IMG/VR virus record: IMGVR_UViG_3300044712_000982
Coordinates: 1 to 64,000 of that record
DNA from: a virus
Reading direction: 5' to 3' (one strand)
DNA length: 64,000 nucleotides
Both the position numbers and the translations under genes were made by a program. How positions within the stretch are numbered: position 1 is the stretch's first letter; every line of letters starts with the position of its first letter. Shown here one piece after another: positions 1 to 6,454 of this stretch. The notes below the pieces were generated by a model. The model saw nothing but the letters and a program-made list of their open reading frames with translations. It was not told the DNA's origin and searched no databases.

Positions 1-119
1 GGTGCTCGGTGCTCGGTGCTCGGTGCTCGGTGCTCGGTGCTCGGTGCTCGGTGCTCGGTGCTCGGTGCTCGGTGCTCGGTGCTCGGTGCTCGGTGCTCGG
101 TGCTCGGTGCTCGGTGCTC
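1..119. repeat. 17 tandem copies of the 7-mer GGTGCTC
   Basis: Seventeen perfect head-to-tail copies of GGTGCTC run from the first base to 119, and the array may continue beyond the window. On the minus strand the unit is GAGCACC. Because 7 is not a multiple of 3, any frame through the array reads the same heptapeptide (E-H-R-A-P-S-T in rotation) with no stop. The array lies inside the 3' part of the leftward gene that starts at 517. An assembly artefact at a contig end is possible. Confidence 0.95.
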
Positions 120-517
120 TCCAGGTGGTTCTTGATGGCGCGGTTCGCGGCGGTAATCGCGCCGTCCGCGAGGTTGTAGCGCGTGGTGTTTACCTCGGCC
201 CCGGATGGCTGCCACCAGCGCCAGTAGTTGCCGGCCAGATGAACAATGACAACCCTTGCGTCACCTCTGAGCATCACGTACCGGCCTTCGTCGGTCACCC
301 ACACGTGCCCGTCGGGCGCTCCGGCGTTGGCAGTGTCGAGCACGGACCGGATAGCCGGATGCTCGGTGCCCGGCTCGCCCGCGCTCGGGCTGGTTGCGGT
401 GAGCTTGGCGAGGCTTTCCGCGATCGACACCAGCGCGTGCGCGTTAGCCACGTCCGCCTCGACGTGCTTGATCGTGTGCATGGCGAGTATTGCTTTCGCC
501 GCTGCAATGTGGTCCAT
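1..517 (-). CDS. Hypothetical protein with heptapeptide-repeat tail (3' end outside window)
   Basis: An open leftward frame starts at ATG 517, with AAGGAG 6-7 nt upstream, and runs off the left edge, giving about 172 visible residues. It begins MDHIAAAKAILAMH. A helical N-terminal half (about residues 1-60) is followed by a segment rich in V, W and Y (about residues 60-130) and then by the 7-bp array translated as EHRAPST repeats. I recognise no family. It is the last visible member of the leftward run 1065-787-517. Copy-number change in the array would alter both tail length and the downstream frame. Confidence 0.7.
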   Translation of the reverse strand, partial: MDHIAAAKAILAMHTIKHVEADVANAHALVSIAESLAKLTATSPSAGEPGTEHPAIRSVLDTANAGAPDGHVWVTDEGRYVMLRGDARVVIVHLAGNYWRWWQPSGAEVNTTRYNLADGAITAANRAIKNHLESTEHRAPSTEHRAPSTEHRAPSTEHRAPSTEHRAPSTEH

Positions 518-526
518 AGTTCTCCT

Positions 527-787
527 TCAGGCTGCGATCTGCTGGCTTGCGGTGGTCTGGCTGATGGTGCGGGCGTGGGTCCAGCCGTTGATGGTGGGGC
601 GGCATCCCACGATGCGCTTGCAGGGCCCGTCGCCCAAAAGCGGCTTCACCCATCCGCGCATGGCGGCGGCCCTGATCTGGGTGTCGGTGAGCCGGCCGGT
701 TGGGACGCCGTGCACTACGGGGGCGCCGCGGTCGATGGTGCCGCCGACCCCGGCGAGCAGGATCGCGATGGCCTGAGACTCGGACAT
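527..787 (-). CDS. Hypothetical 86-aa phage protein
   Basis: The start is taken at ATG 787, where the protein begins MSESQAIAILLAG; the open frame upstream is arginine-rich and looks non-coding. The product is small and soluble, with a conserved-looking middle (TDTQIRAAAMRGW) and a C-terminal half containing CKRIVGCRPTINGWTHA. No family is recognised. It lies 9 nt upstream of the next leftward gene (517) and overlaps the end of the gene starting at 1065, so the three probably form one operon. Confidence 0.65.
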   Translation of the reverse strand: MSESQAIAILLAGVGGTIDRGAPVVHGVPTGRLTDTQIRAAAMRGWVKPLLGDGPCKRIVGCRPTINGWTHARTISQTTASQQIAA

Positions 788-1065
788 GTGGAGGCGTACT
801 CGACGGTGATCCGGTACACGCCGCGCGTCTCGGTGAGCCGGACGATGACGTTGCCGGCCGCGATGTTGCGGGTGTCGGCGGGCTCGACGACGGGCTGGAG
901 CTCGTCGGTGGTGGCGAACCACGGAGCGCGGTCGGCCGGGTCGGCGGGCTCTATGTCCCAGCGGTTGTTGCTGCCGGACCAGCCGGTGAGGATGACGCGG
1001 ACGCCGGTGGGGAGGTAGATGGCCTCTGCGCCGATCTCGTATCCGGTGGTCGTCGTCTGCGTCAT
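715..1065 (-). CDS. Hypothetical protein, first gene of leftward operon
   Basis: ATG 1065 begins MTQTTTTGYEIGAEAIYLP. Residues 10-90 look like a small beta-rich domain (GVRVILTGWSGSNNRWDIEP, then a second half ending in VYRITVEY). The last 25 or so residues overlap the next gene by 73 nt and have the S/P/R-rich composition of an out-of-frame stretch, so the natural end may have been nearer residue 92. There is no Shine-Dalgarno. A TTGACA/TAAGAT promoter ends 7 nt before the ATG, so the mRNA is probably leaderless. No family is recognised. Confidence 0.6.
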   Translation of the reverse strand: MTQTTTTGYEIGAEAIYLPTGVRVILTGWSGSNNRWDIEPADPADRAPWFATTDELQPVVEPADTRNIAAGNVIVRLTETRGVYRITVEYASTCPSLRPSRSCSPGSAAPSTAAPP

Positions 1066-1153
1066 GCCTAAGATCTTAGGCCGATGTTCCTACTCCTGTC
1101 AAGGAATCTAGGCATACTTGCCTAGGCCAAGGAACTATGACACGATAGGTGAC
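1066..1153. promoter_or_regulatory. Divergent promoter region with two palindromes
   Basis: Leftward promoter: TTGACA (complement of 1097-1102), 18-nt spacer, TAAGAT (complement of 1073-1078), then 7 nt to ATG 1065. Rightward promoter, weaker: TTGCCT (1119-1124), 16 nt, CACGAT (1141-1146), then 7 nt to ATG 1154. A 16-bp perfect palindrome GCCTAAGATCTTAGGC (1066-1081) covers the leftward -10. A second dyad, CTAGGCA-N4-TGCCTAG (1108-1125), covers the rightward -35. Both dyads contain CCTA/TAGG and look like operator sites for one protein. Confidence 0.7.
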
Positions 1154-1381
1154 ATGACCACGTTGAAGGACATCGTCAAGGCATACAAGGCCATTGACGT
1201 AGCACGAGAAAGGTACCGGCAAACGCTGCGTGACGGACTCGAAAATGGCGTGCAACAGGTCGATGTTTGCAGGGCGCTCGACCGCACCCGAGAGAGCGTC
1301 CGTCGCGACGCGATGACAGAGGAGGAACTGGAGCAGGCCCGAGAGGCCGACAGGCGCCGGAAAGCGCAACGAACCCTGTAG
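1154..1381 (+). CDS. Small helix-turn-helix protein
   Basis: A 75-aa helical, basic protein starting MTTLKDIVKAYKAIDVA at ATG 1154; an in-frame ATG at 1118 would fall upstream of the predicted transcription start. Residues 28-55 (VQQVDVCRALDRTRESVRRD) read as a helix-turn-helix of the kind found in small actinomycete DNA-binding proteins. The tail is charged. It is transcribed alone between two leftward blocks, from a promoter covered by a dyad, so it may regulate its own divergent region. Its ligand and target are unknown. Confidence 0.65.
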   Translation: MTTLKDIVKAYKAIDVARERYRQTLRDGLENGVQQVDVCRALDRTRESVRRDAMTEEELEQAREADRRRKAQRTL

Positions 1382-1390
1382 TACCAGCAC

Positions 1391-1627
1391 CTAAACCCCC
1401 GGATGACGCACCGACGGCAAATCAGACACGCCATCCAGGGGCCGACGAGAGGAAGCCGTCGCGGCGCCCATGCTGACCGGGGTCGTTGCCTTGCGGCCCA
1501 CGATCAGACCGAGTCTGGCGAGCACGGCGAGCGTGCGCGGGTTGTGACCGCCGTCCAAGCCGGTAGCGATCAGTCCGAGCGTGTCCCGCTGAGCCTCGGT
1601 CAACGCATCCATGTCCAACGTTGCCAT
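1391..1627 (-). CDS. Hypothetical 78-aa protein
   Basis: It begins MATLDMDALTEAQRDTLGLIA. Residues 8-47 resemble a short helical, winged-helix-like segment (TLAVLARLGLIVGRKAT); the tail is low in complexity. It overlaps the upstream leftward gene by one base (TAATG), indicating translational coupling. No function can be assigned. Confidence 0.6.
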   Translation of the reverse strand: MATLDMDALTEAQRDTLGLIATGLDGGHNPRTLAVLARLGLIVGRKATTPVSMGAATASSRRPLDGVSDLPSVRHPGV

Positions 1628-1899
1628 TACTTCACCTCCGCGATCCCGAGTCGGCCCAGTACGCGCGCCGCACGGGCGCCATCCTCGACCTGCCGGCGCA
1701 GCATCGTCAGGTTGCCGGCAATCTCATCGTCGGCCGCCTCGTAGCCGGCAACGTTCGGGACGACCAACGACATCTCGTGCCGGTCGTCAGAGTCGCGTTT
1801 CAGCCGCTGATAGCCACCGTCACCAGACCGATGCCCAACAACCGTCCAGCCCTCGGCCACGAGCGCCGCAACCAACACGGCCGGATCAACCTGCGTCAT
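1627..1899 (-). CDS. Hypothetical 90-aa protein
   Basis: It begins MTQVDPAVLVAALVAEGWTV and ends in a helical, charged segment (RRQVEDGARAARVLGRL). It is a small alpha/beta protein without a recognised motif. Its start overlaps the end of the gene at 2156 by 4 nt (ATGA), so it sits in the middle of a coupled leftward operon that starts at 2973. Confidence 0.65.
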   Translation of the reverse strand: MTQVDPAVLVAALVAEGWTVVGHRSGDGGYQRLKRDSDDRHEMSLVVPNVAGYEAADDEIAGNLTMLRRQVEDGARAARVLGRLGIAEVK

Positions 1900-2156
1900 C
1901 GCGCACCATCCGCAGCGGCATCGTCAGCCGGCTCGACCTCGGCGTCACCGAAGCAAAGATCGTCGATGTCGAGGCTCCACGGCGGATCGCCGCTGGCCGG
2001 GTCGTAGTTGGACGTTGTGTATCCGCTACAGCAAATACACAGTCCAGCCGACGCGGCTGACTCCGCCTTCTCTCGGGCTTCGTCTTCGCTGCCAGCGGCG
2101 ACCGTCACAACCATCGTCGCCGTGGACCTGGCCGTCACCTTGTAGATCCTCGTCAT
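1896..2156 (-). CDS. Hypothetical 86-aa protein
   Basis: ATG 2156 begins MTRIYKVTARSTATMVVTVA and is preceded by AGAGAGG. The N-terminal half is a beta-alpha fold in which a strand-rich segment is followed by SEDEAREKAES; a Cys pair (CICC) is near residue 48, and the C-terminus is acidic (DIDDLCFGDAEVEPADD). The pattern resembles small phage proteins of unknown function. The larger open frame upstream belongs to other genes. Confidence 0.7.
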   Translation of the reverse strand: MTRIYKVTARSTATMVVTVAAGSEDEAREKAESAASAGLCICCSGYTTSNYDPASGDPPWSLDIDDLCFGDAEVEPADDAAADGAR

Positions 2157-2160
2157 CGCG

Positions 2161-2313
2161 CTACCTCTCTCGCTGCTCGTTGATCGCGGCCTGTCGTGCC
2201 GCTGTTCGGGTCCGACGGCGCCTGGTGCGCCGGTCCTGGTGCACGCCGGCCGCACCCGACCGGCGCCGCTCCAACTCGGCGGCGACCCGGGCAGGATTCC
2301 GGCCGGGGCGCAT
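2161..2313 (-). CDS. 50-aa arginine-rich protein
   Basis: A short gene, ATG 2313 to TAG 2161, beginning MRPGRNPARVAAELERRR and ending in AARQAAINEQRER. It is extremely basic and helical. Its start follows the preceding gene's stop as TGAGATG, and its stop lies 4 nt before the next start, so both boundaries are consistent with a real member of the operon. It could be a nucleic-acid-binding peptide; no family is recognised. Confidence 0.6.
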   Translation of the reverse strand: MRPGRNPARVAAELERRRSGAAGVHQDRRTRRRRTRTAARQAAINEQRER

Positions 2314-2314
2314 C

Positions 2315-2516
2315 TCAGGTCACGCTCACTGTGCGCATGACGAACTGCAACAGCTCGTCGTACGAGCCGCACCACCGCCTTCTCGGCGAAGTCGGTCGCG
2401 GCGTCCGAACCGACCTCGCGGCGGATGGCTCTGGATACGGCCCCGATGACCATGAAGGCGTTGCTGTCCAGCCCCGTCGACAGGTGGACGGTCACGTCCG
2501 GGTAGGTGATCTCCAT
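2315..2516 (-). pseudogene. Frameshifted small phage gene (DVTVHLS...GSYDELL family)
   Basis: ATG 2516 begins MEITYPDVTVHLSTG. After about 45 codons (DFAEKA) the coding signal moves to the +1 frame, where GSYDELLQFVMRTVSVT ends at TGA 2315, overlapping the next gene. Many actinophages carry a small protein with exactly this N-terminus and a GSYDELL...MRTV ending (recalled, not searched). The 202-nt span is one base too long for an intact gene; the break lies near 2366-2382. It could be a one-base insertion, a sequencing error or a +1 programmed shift. Translation in frame 0 would instead run into the gene ending at 1896. Confidence 0.65.
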
Positions 2517-2553
2517 CGTGGGTCTCGCTTTCTCGCGCCGTAGCGCGGGGAGG

Positions 2554-2973
2554 TCAGGCAATCGAGCCGTGCTGGGCGTCCAGCAGGGCTTCCATCTCGG
2601 CCTCGGTCTTGCCGAGGTAATGGGCGACGGCCTCGATGAGGTCGGAGCCCGGGTCGAGTCGCGTGCGGAGCCACTCGGTCAGCTCGTCGCGCGTCATCGG
2701 CTGCGGGACGTGGATGCCGATCGCTGCGAGTGCCGCGAAGCCGTCCGGGGTGGCCGGGATCTGCATGCCCTGGACTTCCTTGCCGCGCGGGAAGCGCCAC
2801 GCCACTGGTCCGGTGCGGGCGATGAGTCCGGCGTCCTGGAGCTTGTATGCGGCGGCGGTGACGGTTCGGTCGCTGGTCTCGAATGCGCCGCGGTCCGAGC
2901 GCCAGAGGCTGCCGGTCGCGGCGGCGTGGAGGGCGTCGATCTGGGTTCCGCTGAGCTTCTTGGCGTTCGTCAT
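2554..2973 (-). CDS. Winged-helix-like protein, first gene of leftward operon
   Basis: A 139-aa product starting MTNAKKLSGTQIDALHAAA at ATG 2973. Residues 8-60 look like a winged helix: TDALHAAA-type helix, SDRTVTAAAYKLQDAGLI recognition region, then a wing around PVAWRF. The C-terminal part is acidic and helical (LGKTEAEMEALLDAQ). It is predicted to be leaderless: TTGCGG, 17 nt, TAGCGT, 7 nt, ATG. It may regulate its own operon or the divergent gene at 3080; this is inference. Confidence 0.7.
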   Translation of the reverse strand: MTNAKKLSGTQIDALHAAATGSLWRSDRGAFETSDRTVTAAAYKLQDAGLIARTGPVAWRFPRGKEVQGMQIPATPDGFAALAAIGIHVPQPMTRDELTEWLRTRLDPGSDLIEAVAHYLGKTEAEMEALLDAQHGSIA

Positions 2974-2980
2974 GGGAAGT

Positions 2981-3073
2981 ACGCTACAACGTGCGTTGCG
3001 AGACCGCAAGCCATCTAGCGCTACCCACAAGGGTGAACAGAGGACTTGACCGCCACAACACGCGCTGTATAGT
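2981..3073. promoter_or_regulatory. Divergent leaderless promoters
   Basis: Leftward: TTGCGG (complement of 3004-3009), 17-nt spacer, TAGCGT (complement of 2981-2986), 7 nt, ATG 2973. Rightward: TTGACC (3046-3051), 16-nt spacer, TATAGT (3068-3073), 6 nt, ATG 3080. In the rightward case the GGAGG at 3074-3078 would lie upstream of the predicted transcription start, so it would not be in the mRNA. Confidence 0.75.
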
Positions 3074-3079
3074 GGAGGC

Positions 3080-3397
3080 ATGACGAGCACGCAGGTAGCA
3101 CTCCAGGTAGCCCACAGACTTCCCCCATTCTCCGTGCCGAGCGAAGACCACCCGCTCCACCCGCTCGTCATCCACTACCTCACGCTCCGAGAGATGGCGC
3201 GCGACGCTGACAGGCAGTGCGAAACTATCGCCCCCACCCCGTACACCATGGCCGGCGACCACCCCGCCGACGCCCTCACCGGACACGACCGAGACCACTA
3301 CATGTGGCTCAAGCACAAGCGCGACAACTGCACCCACGCCGCCAAAATGGCACACCGCGCACTTTGCGCCGTCGTCGACAACCTCGGAGGACTGTGA
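3080..3397 (+). CDS. Hypothetical 105-aa protein
   Basis: The product begins MTSTQVALQVAHRLPPF. Two helical stretches (residues 36-50, containing LVIHYLTLREMARDAD, and 75-104, containing HKRDNCTHAAKMAHRAL) flank a histidine-rich linker. No domain is recognised. It is the first gene of a long rightward operon of accessory genes (3080-7358) joined by 4-nt overlaps. Confidence 0.65.
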   Translation: MTSTQVALQVAHRLPPFSVPSEDHPLHPLVIHYLTLREMARDADRQCETIAPTPYTMAGDHPADALTGHDRDHYMWLKHKRDNCTHAAKMAHRALCAVVDNLGGL

Positions 3398-3531
3398 TGC
3401 CAACGAACAACATCATTCCCCGCAGCGATCGTGCCGGAATCGGGTGGCGCTGCACGGACTGCGGCGCATCATGGTCCGGACCGCGAGACCATACATGCGC
3501 AAACAGTAGGGGCGAACATGGCCGGAAGTGA
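3397..3531 (+). CDS. 44-aa zinc-ribbon-like peptide
   Basis: The start overlaps the previous stop as TGATG. The sequence includes WRCTDCGASWSGPRDHTC, that is C-x2-C...H-x-C, a plausible zinc knuckle. The last 14 nt overlap the next gene. Such one-knuckle peptides are common in actinophage accessory regions; partner unknown. Confidence 0.55.
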   Translation: MPTNNIIPRSDRAGIGWRCTDCGASWSGPRDHTCANSRGEHGRK

Positions 3532-3742
3532 CAAGATACTCACCGTCACCGAGGTGGCCGTACTCCTCGGAATCACCGAAGGCACATGGCGGGGCTACGT
3601 CTCCCGCGCGCGCCGTAGCCCCGGGATCAACCCGGCCCCACAGCCCCTGCCGGGCGACTCCGACCCTGTCACCCACCGCCCACGCTGGCGCCGCTCCGTC
3701 GTCCTTGAATGGAACGCCCGACGCCCAAAGGAGAAGCCATGA
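3518..3742 (+). CDS. Excisionase/MerR-type HTH protein
   Basis: 74 aa starting MAGSDKILTVTEVAVLLG. Residues 8-30 (LTVTEVAVLLGITEGTWRGY) form the first two helices of the HTH_17 (excisionase/MerR-like) fold, and the C-terminal part has the PRWRRSVVLEWNARRP pattern usual in this group. It may bind DNA as a transcription factor or as an architectural factor. There is no integrase nearby to support an excisionase role. Confidence 0.7.
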   Translation: MAGSDKILTVTEVAVLLGITEGTWRGYVSRARRSPGINPAPQPLPGDSDPVTHRPRWRRSVVLEWNARRPKEKP

Positions 3743-4182
3743 CCGAGATGCGTAGCGCGCAAGCCCCCGGCTTTAGCTGTGGGGGGGATGTCAACGAGAC
3801 CCCATGGCCCATCGACCACGAAGGTCAGACCGTTCTCGTCGAGGCCGCCGTCTACGCGCTACCCGACCCCGACGACGAAGATCCGGACCGCTACTACACG
3901 TTCGACATCCCAACCGGAAACGGACTCCGCACCCTCGCGACCATCCGCGCCGACCACGTCCGCGACCACGTACACCGCATCCCCGAACCGCCAGCCGAAC
4001 CCACCATGGTCCGCGCGGACCGGCTGGCCGGCTTCGAGGTCGAGCTGTTCGGCGGCTGGTACAGCGTCGAGACCGTCACCGACGCCGGAGACGGCTTCGT
4101 GACAATCAACCTGCACTGCGAGTCGATGATCGTCACCCTCAACGGCGGCGACCTGATCCCCGCGAGACTCCCGGAGGAATAG
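3739..4182 (+). CDS. Hypothetical 147-aa acidic protein
   Basis: ATG 3739 begins MTEMRSAQAPGFSCGG, with GGAG upstream (AAAGGAGAAGCC). The protein is acidic and beta-rich (DHEGQTVLVEAAVYALPD, later ADRLAGFEVELFGGWYSVE), possibly two similar small beta domains. No family is recognised. It ends with TAG and is followed 2 nt later by the next start. Confidence 0.6.
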   Translation: MTEMRSAQAPGFSCGGDVNETPWPIDHEGQTVLVEAAVYALPDPDDEDPDRYYTFDIPTGNGLRTLATIRADHVRDHVHRIPEPPAEPTMVRADRLAGFEVELFGGWYSVETVTDAGDGFVTINLHCESMIVTLNGGDLIPARLPEE

Positions 4183-4184
4183 TC

Positions 4185-4616
4185 ATGCCAGCCGATCCCA
4201 ACCTTGCCGGTCGCGTCATCTCCGGCGCACCCATGTCCGTCGCTGAACTCGCCAACTGGATCAACACCGCCGAGCACGGCGAGTTGCGCGCCGCACTCCA
4301 CCGCATCGCCGACATCGCCACCGGACCAACCCCACGTTCGGCCGGGACACTCGTTGTCGCCGAGTCACCGGCCGGATCAGACGAGGACTCCACCGCCTAC
4401 GAGTGGTACGACGGATCCGACGACGACCCCGACGACCGGCCAGGCTGGTACGACGTCACCGGACGCGAATTCGGGCCGCGCAACCTGCACGAGATCCGCT
4501 ACCCGCACGGCTCCGAGCAGGCCAGCGACGACCCGCCACCATTCGAGCGGGAAGTCGACGGATGGTGGGCACACAACTCGGGCATCATCACGGCCATGTG
4601 CGGAGGTGTGGCGTGA
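4185..4616 (+). CDS. Hypothetical 143-aa protein
   Basis: It begins MPADPNLAGRVISGAPMS and has GGAGG 9 nt upstream. The first 50 residues are helical (SVAELANWINTAEHGELRAA); the second half is acidic and rich in Asp-Asp pairs and Trp. No domain is recognised. It overlaps the next gene by 4 nt (GTGA). Confidence 0.6.
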   Translation: MPADPNLAGRVISGAPMSVAELANWINTAEHGELRAALHRIADIATGPTPRSAGTLVVAESPAGSDEDSTAYEWYDGSDDDPDDRPGWYDVTGREFGPRNLHEIRYPHGSEQASDDPPPFEREVDGWWAHNSGIITAMCGGVA

Positions 4617-4861
4617 CCACGCCAGGCGTCCGCCCAGGCCAGACATGGGAGGCCATCGAGCCGCCCGGGTGCAACTATCGTGCCCTGATCAACGTCACGG
4701 CCGAACCAGACTCGGACGGGTGGGTAGCTGGCGTCTACCAGTGGCAGTACCGAACCGCCCACGGGACGTGGGTCGACTGTATCGGCCCGGGAGCGCCGCG
4801 CCGGACCCGCATCAAGGCGGAGAGCCTCGGCCGCCGATACCAACTCTTGGAGGAATCGTGA
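4613..4861 (+). CDS. Hypothetical 82-aa protein
   Basis: GTG 4613 gives MTTPGVRPGQTWEAIEPPG; GGAGG lies just upstream. It is a compact beta-rich sequence (AGVYQWQYRTAHGTWVDCI) ending ...SLGRRYQLLEES. The opening PGQxW and the RLxRxYxL ending recur in the gene at 5374 (VLPGQVWTR...LNRLYRLDGS), so the two may share a domain. Confidence 0.6.
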   Translation: MTTPGVRPGQTWEAIEPPGCNYRALINVTAEPDSDGWVAGVYQWQYRTAHGTWVDCIGPGAPRRTRIKAESLGRRYQLLEES

Positions 4862-5028
4862 ACCTTAGATCATTGCTGGACCGGCTGGAGTACGAACGCG
4901 GCAGCGACCACGAGGACGACGAGGTGCTGTTGATGACGCCCACCGGGCGCCGCTACGAGATCCTGTCGCTCAATTGGGACGACAAGCACGGGCACTGGGT
5001 GCTCATCGGCGATCGGGCAGAAGCGTGA
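4858..5028 (+). CDS. Hypothetical 56-aa protein
   Basis: GTG 4858 (overlap GTGA) gives MNLRSLLDRLEYERGSD. An acidic helix is followed by two strands (EVLLMTPTGRRYEILSL, HWVLIGDRAEA). Coupled on both sides. No function can be inferred. Confidence 0.55.
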   Translation: MNLRSLLDRLEYERGSDHEDDEVLLMTPTGRRYEILSLNWDDKHGHWVLIGDRAEA

Positions 5029-5387
5029 GCGAGCCGACGCTTCCGCCCGGACTGCTCGACTACCTGGCGATCAGCGACCAGCGGCGCGCCGACGACGTCA
5101 CGGCAACGCTCGCCGCGATGACCGAGATGGGGCGAAGGCTCTTCCGTGAGGCCGCCGTGATGGGCTACGTCTGCGGCGCGCCGTCCATGCCCGGCGGGCA
5201 CAACGTCGAGATCCCCGGCGACAGGTGGATCGTCGAGCACGTGGTCACGTGCATTCGCGGCAACCTCAGCAACGACCTGTACCCGATCACCAACAACCTG
5301 ACGCGCCGCTGCGAAACATGCGGCAAACGGGCGCTCGACTGCGGCCACCCATGGCCACGCGATAAAGGAGACGATGATGGAGACTGA
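5025..5387 (+). CDS. Hypothetical 120-aa protein with C-terminal Cys cluster
   Basis: GTG 5025 gives MSEPTLPPGLLDYLAI. The N-terminal 45 residues are helical (QRRADDVTATLAAMTEMG). The C-terminus has CETCGKRALDCGHPWP, a C-x2-C...C-x-H zinc-knuckle pattern. No family is recognised. The gene ends 14 nt into the next one. Confidence 0.6.
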   Translation: MSEPTLPPGLLDYLAISDQRRADDVTATLAAMTEMGRRLFREAAVMGYVCGAPSMPGGHNVEIPGDRWIVEHVVTCIRGNLSNDLYPITNNLTRRCETCGKRALDCGHPWPRDKGDDDGD

Positions 5388-5964
5388 CACCGTTTTGCCT
5401 GGCCAGGTGTGGACCAGGAACAATGAAGAATTAACGTTGGACGATGGAACCGTTCGTCAAATCCGCGAAATTTTCATCGTATCCGAGGTGGCAAGCAAAG
5501 GAATTATCGGCGAGTTCCAATCGCAATACCGAGACATGCCGCATGGAGAATGGGTCAAACGCGGAGGGCGTCGCCAGACGACAACCGTCGAGCGGCTCAA
5601 TAGGCTGTACCGGCTCGACGGCAGCGCCTGGCCCAACCCGAAACCGCCCGCCGCCGAGCAGCAGCGCGAGACCGAATCTGCCGCCGATACCATGCGCAAC
5701 GCCGCCACCCGGCTGCGGCGAGCCGTCCTCGCCATCAACGATGCCGCCGCCGAATGCGGACTCGTCGAACACGACATCGACGAGGCGTACATGTATCTTG
5801 CCAACGTCAGACCCGGGCTGTTCCGCGCAGCCTCCAGCGTTGTCGGGCCGAAGTCGATGCTCAAGCTCGCCGACCTGATGGACGGGCACGCCGATGAGGC
5901 CACCGAGATCGGCCCGGATCACCGGGCGCTCGCCGTAGCGCGGTCGATTCTCGGAGGTAAGTGA
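5374..5964 (+). CDS. Hypothetical 196-aa protein
   Basis: Preceded by AAAGGAGACG. Residues 8-75 form a beta-rich domain that starts PGQVWTRNNEELTLDDG and ends VERLNRLYRL, resembling the product at 4613. Residues 95-195 are helical (RLRRAVLAINDAAAEC, SMLKLADLMDGHADEA). The 5' half is visibly less G+C-rich than its neighbours, which hints at a separate origin for that domain. Confidence 0.65.
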   Translation: MMETDTVLPGQVWTRNNEELTLDDGTVRQIREIFIVSEVASKGIIGEFQSQYRDMPHGEWVKRGGRRQTTTVERLNRLYRLDGSAWPNPKPPAAEQQRETESAADTMRNAATRLRRAVLAINDAAAECGLVEHDIDEAYMYLANVRPGLFRAASSVVGPKSMLKLADLMDGHADEATEIGPDHRALAVARSILGGK

Positions 5965-6335
5965 TGGGATACGCGATCATCAAGACAACGCGCGACCGGG
6001 ACGAATACGTTCTGTACTCCAGTAGTAGCGACACGCCCGTATTCCTGGGTACCCGTGCCGAAGTCATCACAGAACTCGGCGGCGATGTCACCACCAACCG
6101 GTGCCCGACATGCCGGCAGTGGAGTCCACGTTCCACCGTCCTACAGATGATGGAATGGGCCGACGAATATGGATCGTCCACCCACCTTGTCGGCCGCTGG
6201 GGCGACAGCGAGATCCGATATGGGCAGCATGGGCTGATGCGTCGTGAGGATCTGGCTCGCGTGGTCGAACTTCTCTCCGAATGTCGCGAAGATGAGGTGT
6301 TGGCGATGCTCAGTCCATTCGAGGTGACGTCGTGA
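5964..6335 (+). CDS. Hypothetical 123-aa protein with CxxC
   Basis: ATG 5964 is used because GGAGG lies 7-8 nt upstream; the in-frame GTG at 5961 is the alternative. It begins MGYAIIKTTRDRDEYVLYS and contains RCPTCRQW (a single C-x2-C) near residue 48; the C-terminus is helical and acidic. No family is recognised. Confidence 0.6.
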   Translation: MGYAIIKTTRDRDEYVLYSSSSDTPVFLGTRAEVITELGGDVTTNRCPTCRQWSPRSTVLQMMEWADEYGSSTHLVGRWGDSEIRYGQHGLMRREDLARVVELLSECREDEVLAMLSPFEVTS

Positions 6336-6454
6336 CCGCCGTGTGGATCATGTTGGGGGTGGTCGTGACCGGCTGCGCGACCATGGCTGGCGTCCTCGCC
6401 TGGTCGACGATCGTCGTGCGCCGCGACCGCAATGCAGAGGACGGCCGCAAATGA
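6332..6454 (+). CDS. 40-aa single-pass membrane peptide
   Basis: GTG 6332 overlaps the previous stop (GTGA) and TGA 6452-6454 overlaps the next ATG. The peptide begins MTAVWIMLGVVVTGCATMAG and has one hydrophobic segment of about 22 residues followed by VVRRDRNAEDGRK, a positive-charge flank typical of an N-out membrane anchor. It is clean on both boundaries, so very likely real. Confidence 0.6.
   Translation: MTAVWIMLGVVVTGCATMAGVLAWSTIVVRRDRNAEDGRK

Noticed and set aside
2-1018. 338-codon rightward open frame through the GGTGCTC repeat
   Set aside because: Opposite strand carries three coherent small genes with SD or promoter signals; the repeat removes stops from all frames. Composition is that of a shadow frame.
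3804-4616. Long arginine-rich frame beginning upstream of ATG 4185
   Set aside because: Codons before 4185 overlap the preceding gene out of frame; SD placement and composition support the start at 4185.
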